DNA from: Opitutia bacterium UBA3151
GTDB taxonomy: Bacteria > Verrucomicrobiota > Verrucomicrobiia > Opitutales > Seribacteraceae
Length of the DNA stretch: 11,741 bases
Direction of reading: 5' to 3'
NCBI GenBank assembly: GCA_002364975.1
Contig: DEYT01000047.1
Location: 1 to 11,741 of the forward strand
Shown here: one piece after another, positions 7,863 through 11,741 of the stretch
Position numbering within the stretch: the stretch's first letter is position 1
Layout: every line of letters starts with the position of its first letter
The notes under the pieces: model-generated
Database searches by the model: none
The model's input: only the letters and a program-made list of their open reading frames with translations
Told to the model about the DNA's origin: nothing
Program-made: the position numbers and the translations under genes

Positions 7863-10800
7863 TAACGCCCTTAATATTCGAACCTGAGCAAACTCCTCTT
7901 GAATTTGGAGAAACTTTAATTGAAGCAAATGCGGGAACAGGGAAAACCTTCACCCTGTGTAAAATCGTAGAAAGACTGGTCTTGGACCACGGAATTCCCA
8001 TCGAAAGGATTCTTGCAGTCACTTTTACTAATTCAGCTGCCCAAGAACTTAAGGAGCGAATTCGAAAAAACCTCATCGATGCCAAAGGTAAATTGCAACC
8101 GGAACAAATTAGAGAAAGAAACCTTCTAAGTCGTGCATTAGGGAATTTCGACGACGCCCGAATTTACACTCTTCATGCTTTTTGTAAGCGCCTACTTTCT
8201 GAATTCTCCTTTGAATGCGGAGTCAGACCAGACTCGGAATTAATCACTGATCAAAGCCAAATACTTAAACAAGTCGTTCAAGATTTCCGGCGATCTTTTT
8301 TTTCAGATACTGCTCCATTTATCGCTGCCATGTCCATGACTGGAAAACTCACGGAAAATGAACTTGAAAAATATTTTGAAGATAAGGATTTGATCAGGGA
8401 CCCGAAGAAGGAAACAAAAAAAACTAGCCTTGAATCCGAAGGAAAGGAAAACCTTGCTTTATTTATTTCTCTTATAAAAAAATGGGACCAAGAAAAAAAG
8501 TGTATTCAAGAATTCCTTCATCATGGGGCGAAAAATGGATCCAAGCCTAGAAATGCATTAGATCAACTCGACCGCCTCTTTCGGCAAGAACTTGAACCCT
8601 TGAGATTTCAAGAAGACCTGCAAGCAGAATCCAGCCAAGACAATGAAGTTCAGGTTAAAATTCCTAATTTCCAACTTATCAAATTGATCAGGCAGGTATT
8701 GAGAGAAGAAATCAAAATAAAAGAGAGTTCTACGATTGCTCGCCCTGAGTTTTTCGATTCAGCACTCCACTTTTCTAACCGCTGCGAAAATCTGGAAAGG
8801 GAAATCCTGTTGCTATTCGAAGAATTCGCGGCCATCGAACTTACTAGGCTTAAATCCTCCTTAAACTTAAGAACTTTCGATGACTTGCAACAATTGGTTG
8901 CAGATGGCTTAGACAGCGACCAAGGCAGTGCCTTAGCTGAAAAGGTTTTTTTACAATACGATGCCGCACTTGTGGACGAATTTCAAGATACCGACCCTTT
9001 ACAATTTGAAATTTTACGAAAGCTTTTTTCTCCTAACAGTCAGAAACTTTCGAAAAGAATTTTTTATATCGGAGATCCCAAACAATCGATTTACAAATTC
9101 AGGGGAGCAGATCTCAATAATTACTTGGATATCAAAGCAAGTTTAAACTCCAGCAGCATTCACTCTTTAATCACCAACTACCGCACCCATCCATCTCTGG
9201 TCGAAGCTACGAATTCATTTCTGACCTTATGCAAAAATCAAGAAGATGGAATGAGTGATTGTAACCACTTATTTTACGATAAACGGATCTTTTTTATAAA
9301 ATCCAGAGGGAATGAGCTTAACGCAGAGGATAAGAAGTTTGAGTGCTCATCAGGCGATCTATCTGCTGCCCCCTTCAACCTGCGCTATCTTCCGCAAATT
9401 CATCAGAGTGAAAACCTAGAAGTGGTGGAAGAAAGAATTCTAAAGGATATGGCAGGAGAAATTCTTTCCCTGCTCGACCTGGAAAAAAAGACCACCATTG
9501 GAACCAAGAGAATCAAAGGGTCGGATATCGCTGTGCTCTGCCGCAACAACAAGGAAGCAGATCTCATTCAAACCAAGTTTTCCCAACACCAAATCCCAAG
9601 TGTTTTGCTTGCCACCCGTTCGATTTTTAAAACTCTCGAAGCCAAACACTTCAAGTACTTAATGGAAGCTTTACTCAATCCTTTTGATGTAAAAAATATC
9701 AAAAAAGTGCTTGTCCTTCCACTTTTTGGATTAAAGGCAAACGATATCCATGAGCTCATTAAGGAGAGTAAGTTGTGGGATGCCTGGGCAAATAAGTTCT
9801 TTGAATGGTCGGAATTGTGGAAAAAGAAAGGTTTCAGTTTTGCCTTACAGAATATTTTAAAGGAAGAATTCAGGCTGAGAAAGAGGGAGGGGAAAGCGGT
9901 TACTGAAAAAATCCTTAGCGAAATAGGCGGGGAGAGAAGAATGACCAATTATTTGCATCTGGGAGAAATTTTATATCAAACGGAGCAAGATATTTCTTCA
10001 TTCCCAAGGAATTTATACCTTTGGTTCGTTCAGCAAATGGAATCGAGCTTGAACCAGGAAGAATCTCATGCCCGTCTTGAATCAGATGAGGAATCCGTAA
10101 AAATCTTGACCATTCATAAATCTAAAGGGCTCGAGTTCCCCATCACTTTTCTTCCCTTTTCTTGGAAAACTCATACCCAAGATAAAGAAATTGGAAACCA
10201 ACAGGAGAACATGCGCCTTCTATATGTTTCTCTAACCAGAGCTTCCTCGCGATTATATCTTTACCTCCGTGATACTAATAACCAATTTAGTAAAAACCCA
10301 ATAAGCAGGTGCCTATCTCTCGACCCCATTCCCCATCTGGAAATCCTGAAATCAAATTCTGACTTTTTCGATCTTCGTCAAGTTTTGGATCAATCACTTA
10401 CGAATTCCTATTCTAAACCCCCCAATCATTCTCCACTTAAACCAGTAGATTTCAACGGAACAATTCCATCTGGCAGAATCAGCAGTTCCTTTTCAAATAA
10501 AGTCAAAGGTATTGAAAAGGAAAAGGATCTAGATGAAAATCTTCCCCAAAGAAAGGTTGTTCCTTTGAATGCTCGAATCGGTCCCCACTCCTTTCCTGCT
10601 GGAACCAAGGCGGGAAATTTCTTTCATGAAGTTTTTGAGAATATCGATTTTGCCCAAAAGGGATTTAAAGAAGTGATCCGACGTCTACTTCCTGTCCACG
10701 GTTTGCATCAAGCAAATATCGAGATTGCAGAAGAGATTGTATATTCAACGCTACAGGCAACTCTCGACAAACACCAAGGGGAAAGCTTCCAACTTAGTGA

Positions 10801-11317
10801 ACTATCCCAAAATGATAGAATTGAAGAGCTAGAGTTTCATCTGCTTTCTTCAGATTTTGATTTGGAAGAACTTGGGCATTTCCTTGATCAAGTTGAGCCT
10901 GGAAATCCATTTGCTACCTACCTAAAAGGAAAAAAAAGCCTATCTAGCTTGGTTGCTGAGCTTAAATTCTTCAAGGGTTTTATTGACCTTACTTTCAAGC
11001 ACAATGACAAATATTTTATTTTGGACTGGAAATCGAACCTGCTCGAAGGTGATCAAGATGCCTTCGCTTTTGAGAACCTGTTTGAAGAAATGAAAGAGGC
11101 AGACTACCTCCTGCAATATCATCTCTATACTTTGGCCATCCATCGCTTTCTCTCGCAATCAAGCTCTTTGGATTATGACTACGACCTATGCTTCGGTGGA
11201 GTTTATTACCTGTTTATCCGAGGTATGTGCAAGGGTTCAAAACCAGATGACGGCATCTTTTTCGATCGCCCTTCAAAAGCAATCATCCAAGCAATGGATC
11301 GCTTCCTAACCATTTAA
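7859..11317 (+). CDS. recB: RecB, exonuclease V beta subunit (3'-5' helicase and nuclease)
   Basis: The 1152-residue protein (E. coli RecB about 1180) has the complete UvrD-type superfamily 1 motif series. These are Walker A EANAGTGKT (22-30), motif Ia AVTFTNSAAQELKERI (53-68), motif II VDEFQDTD (372-379), motif III GDPKQSIYKFRGAD (405-418), motif IV TNYRTHPSLV (439-448), motif V TIHKSKGLEF (751-760) and motif VI MRLLYVSLTRA (785-795). A low-complexity linker, about 835-905, leads to the C-terminal nuclease. There H923 (NFFHEVFENIDF), D1043 (GFIDLTF), D1056 and K1058 (ILDWKSN) are the expected metal and catalytic residues, followed by LLQYHLYTLAIHRFL. Helicase and nuclease should therefore both be active. 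RecB pulls the 3'-ended strand and cuts both strands in the RecBCD complex. The gap between motifs V and VI is short (about 24 residues). The gene overlaps recC by 4 bases and ends 2 bases before recD. Confidence 0.96.
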   Translation: MITPLIFEPEQTPLEFGETLIEANAGTGKTFTLCKIVERLVLDHGIPIERILAVTFTNSAAQELKERIRKNLIDAKGKLQPEQIRERNLLSRALGNFDDARIYTLHAFCKRLLSEFSFECGVRPDSELITDQSQILKQVVQDFRRSFFSDTAPFIAAMSMTGKLTENELEKYFEDKDLIRDPKKETKKTSLESEGKENLALFISLIKKWDQEKKCIQEFLHHGAKNGSKPRNALDQLDRLFRQELEPLRFQEDLQAESSQDNEVQVKIPNFQLIKLIRQVLREEIKIKESSTIARPEFFDSALHFSNRCENLEREILLLFEEFAAIELTRLKSSLNLRTFDDLQQLVADGLDSDQGSALAEKVFLQYDAALVDEFQDTDPLQFEILRKLFSPNSQKLSKRIFYIGDPKQSIYKFRGADLNNYLDIKASLNSSSIHSLITNYRTHPSLVEATNSFLTLCKNQEDGMSDCNHLFYDKRIFFIKSRGNELNAEDKKFECSSGDLSAAPFNLRYLPQIHQSENLEVVEERILKDMAGEILSLLDLEKKTTIGTKRIKGSDIAVLCRNNKEADLIQTKFSQHQIPSVLLATRSIFKTLEAKHFKYLMEALLNPFDVKNIKKVLVLPLFGLKANDIHELIKESKLWDAWANKFFEWSELWKKKGFSFALQNILKEEFRLRKREGKAVTEKILSEIGGERRMTNYLHLGEILYQTEQDISSFPRNLYLWFVQQMESSLNQEESHARLESDEESVKILTIHKSKGLEFPITFLPFSWKTHTQDKEIGNQQENMRLLYVSLTRASSRLYLYLRDTNNQFSKNPISRCLSLDPIPHLEILKSNSDFFDLRQVLDQSLTNSYSKPPNHSPLKPVDFNGTIPSGRISSSFSNKVKGIEKEKDLDENLPQRKVVPLNARIGPHSFPAGTKAGNFFHEVFENIDFAQKGFKEVIRRLLPVHGLHQANIEIAEEIVYSTLQATLDKHQGESFQLSELSQNDRIEELEFHLLSSDFDLEELGHFLDQVEPGNPFATYLKGKKSLSSLVAELKFFKGFIDLTFKHNDKYFILDWKSNLLEGDQDAFAFENLFEEMKEADYLLQYHLYTLAIHRFLSQSSSLDYDYDLCFGGVYYLFIRGMCKGSKPDDGIFFDRPSKAIIQAMDRFLTI

Positions 11318-11319
11318 AG

Positions 11320-11741
11320 ATGAAAGAAACAACTGGCATCAAACCCAAACTGGCATCTCAGATTTTAGAATTTTTCAAGAGACATAAAACCCAAGCCGAA
11401 CTGGATGATACTCTTCCGATTCTGGAGTCATTATATAATAAACTACTGGAGGGTCACTCTTCCCTAAATCTTAGCGAAGTTGGGAAGGAAATCGAAATTC
11501 TAAAAGAAAATGATCTGGTTGGAGGCCCAGAAGAAATAAAGCCTTTAATATTAACCTCTAGTGGTGATCTTTATTTCAAAAGATATTTTGACTATGAAAT
11601 TAGCATAGCCAAAAAACTACGAGAGTGGTCAACAATTTCCGACCAAGATCCGATAATGGATTGCTCGCATTTGGATAACTTATTTTCCAATGATGCCGAT
11701 CAATTGAAGGCCGCAAAATTATCAATCAAAAATAAATTTTC
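11320..11741 (+). CDS. recD: RecD, exonuclease V alpha subunit, N-terminal part (cut by window end)
   Basis: ATG 11320, 2 bases after the recB stop, opens a frame that stays open for 140 codons to the window end. The visible part is the RecD N-terminal domain, which in E. coli contacts RecC. The key match is PLILTSSGDLYFKRYFDYEISIAKKL (about 78-103; key residues P-L-I-L, L-Y-F-K-R-Y and E), which corresponds to the RecD segment that reads P-L-L-L ... L-Y-L-N-R-x-x-x-x-E. The last residues, DQLKAAKLSIKNKF, stand just where the helicase Walker A (GGPGTGKT type) should follow, beyond the edge. RecD is the fast 5'-3' helicase of RecBCD. No clear Shine-Dalgarno site precedes the ATG, so it probably relies on coupling to recB. 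The identification rests on the operon position and this short match, since no helicase motif is in view. Confidence 0.88.
   Translation, partial: MKETTGIKPKLASQILEFFKRHKTQAELDDTLPILESLYNKLLEGHSSLNLSEVGKEIEILKENDLVGGPEEIKPLILTSSGDLYFKRYFDYEISIAKKLREWSTISDQDPIMDCSHLDNLFSNDADQLKAAKLSIKNKF

Noticed and set aside
9568..9948. Minus-strand open frame of 126 codons opposite recB
   Set aside because: It is antisense to a conserved part of the RecB helicase. Its serine/phenylalanine-rich translation is typical of a shadow frame.
1..11741. CRISPR arrays, tRNA or rRNA genes, insertion sequences
   Set aside because: No regularly spaced repeats, cloverleaf-like segments, transposase frames or terminal inverted repeats were seen.

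Overview
The window is AT-rich bacterial chromosome, roughly 40% G+C by eye. It is dominated by DNA double-strand-break processing genes. Two operons face away from each other across a 524-bp non-coding gap. Leftward lie a calcineurin-type (SbcD/Mre11/YhaO-like) nuclease and a membrane-anchored Rad50/YhaN-like ATPase. Rightward lies a compact recC-recB-recD operon encoding the RecBCD (exonuclease V) helicase-nuclease; recD runs off the right edge. At the far left is an interrupted gene for an XRE-type helix-turn-helix protein with a C-terminal domain that resembles the Mrr/PD-(D/E)xK fold.

Organism: a complete RecBCD set, rather than AddAB, points to a Gram-negative type bacterium. Weak or absent Shine-Dalgarno sites before recC, recD and the SbcD-like gene, moderate AT richness and the YhaO/YhaN-like pair would fit Verrucomicrobiota (for example Opitutae) or a relative. 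This is a low-confidence guess from gene content only; no rRNA or other marker is present.

Layout: 38-619 (+) broken HTH gene with an in-frame TAA; 620-783 convergent spacer with small inverted repeats; 784-2919 (-) YhaN-like ATPase; 2923-4065 (-) SbcD/YhaO-like phosphoesterase with a GTG start; 4066-4589 divergent control region with two promoter-like elements of the same form (TTAAC-N18-TATAC), one facing each operon; 4590-7862 (+) recC; 7859-11317 (+) recB; 11320-11741 (+) recD, N-terminal part only.

How the genes work together: RecB (3'-5' helicase plus nuclease), RecC (inactive-helicase scaffold, expected to read Chi) and RecD (5'-3' helicase) should form the trimer that loads on blunt ends, resects them and prepares 3' tails for RecA. 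The Mre11/Rad50-like pair should act on ends that are blocked, hairpinned or attached to the membrane. Divergent placement with matching promoter-like elements suggests the two end-processing machines may be expressed together. Apart from the broken HTH gene and this arrangement, I see conserved repair genes and no clearly new system.
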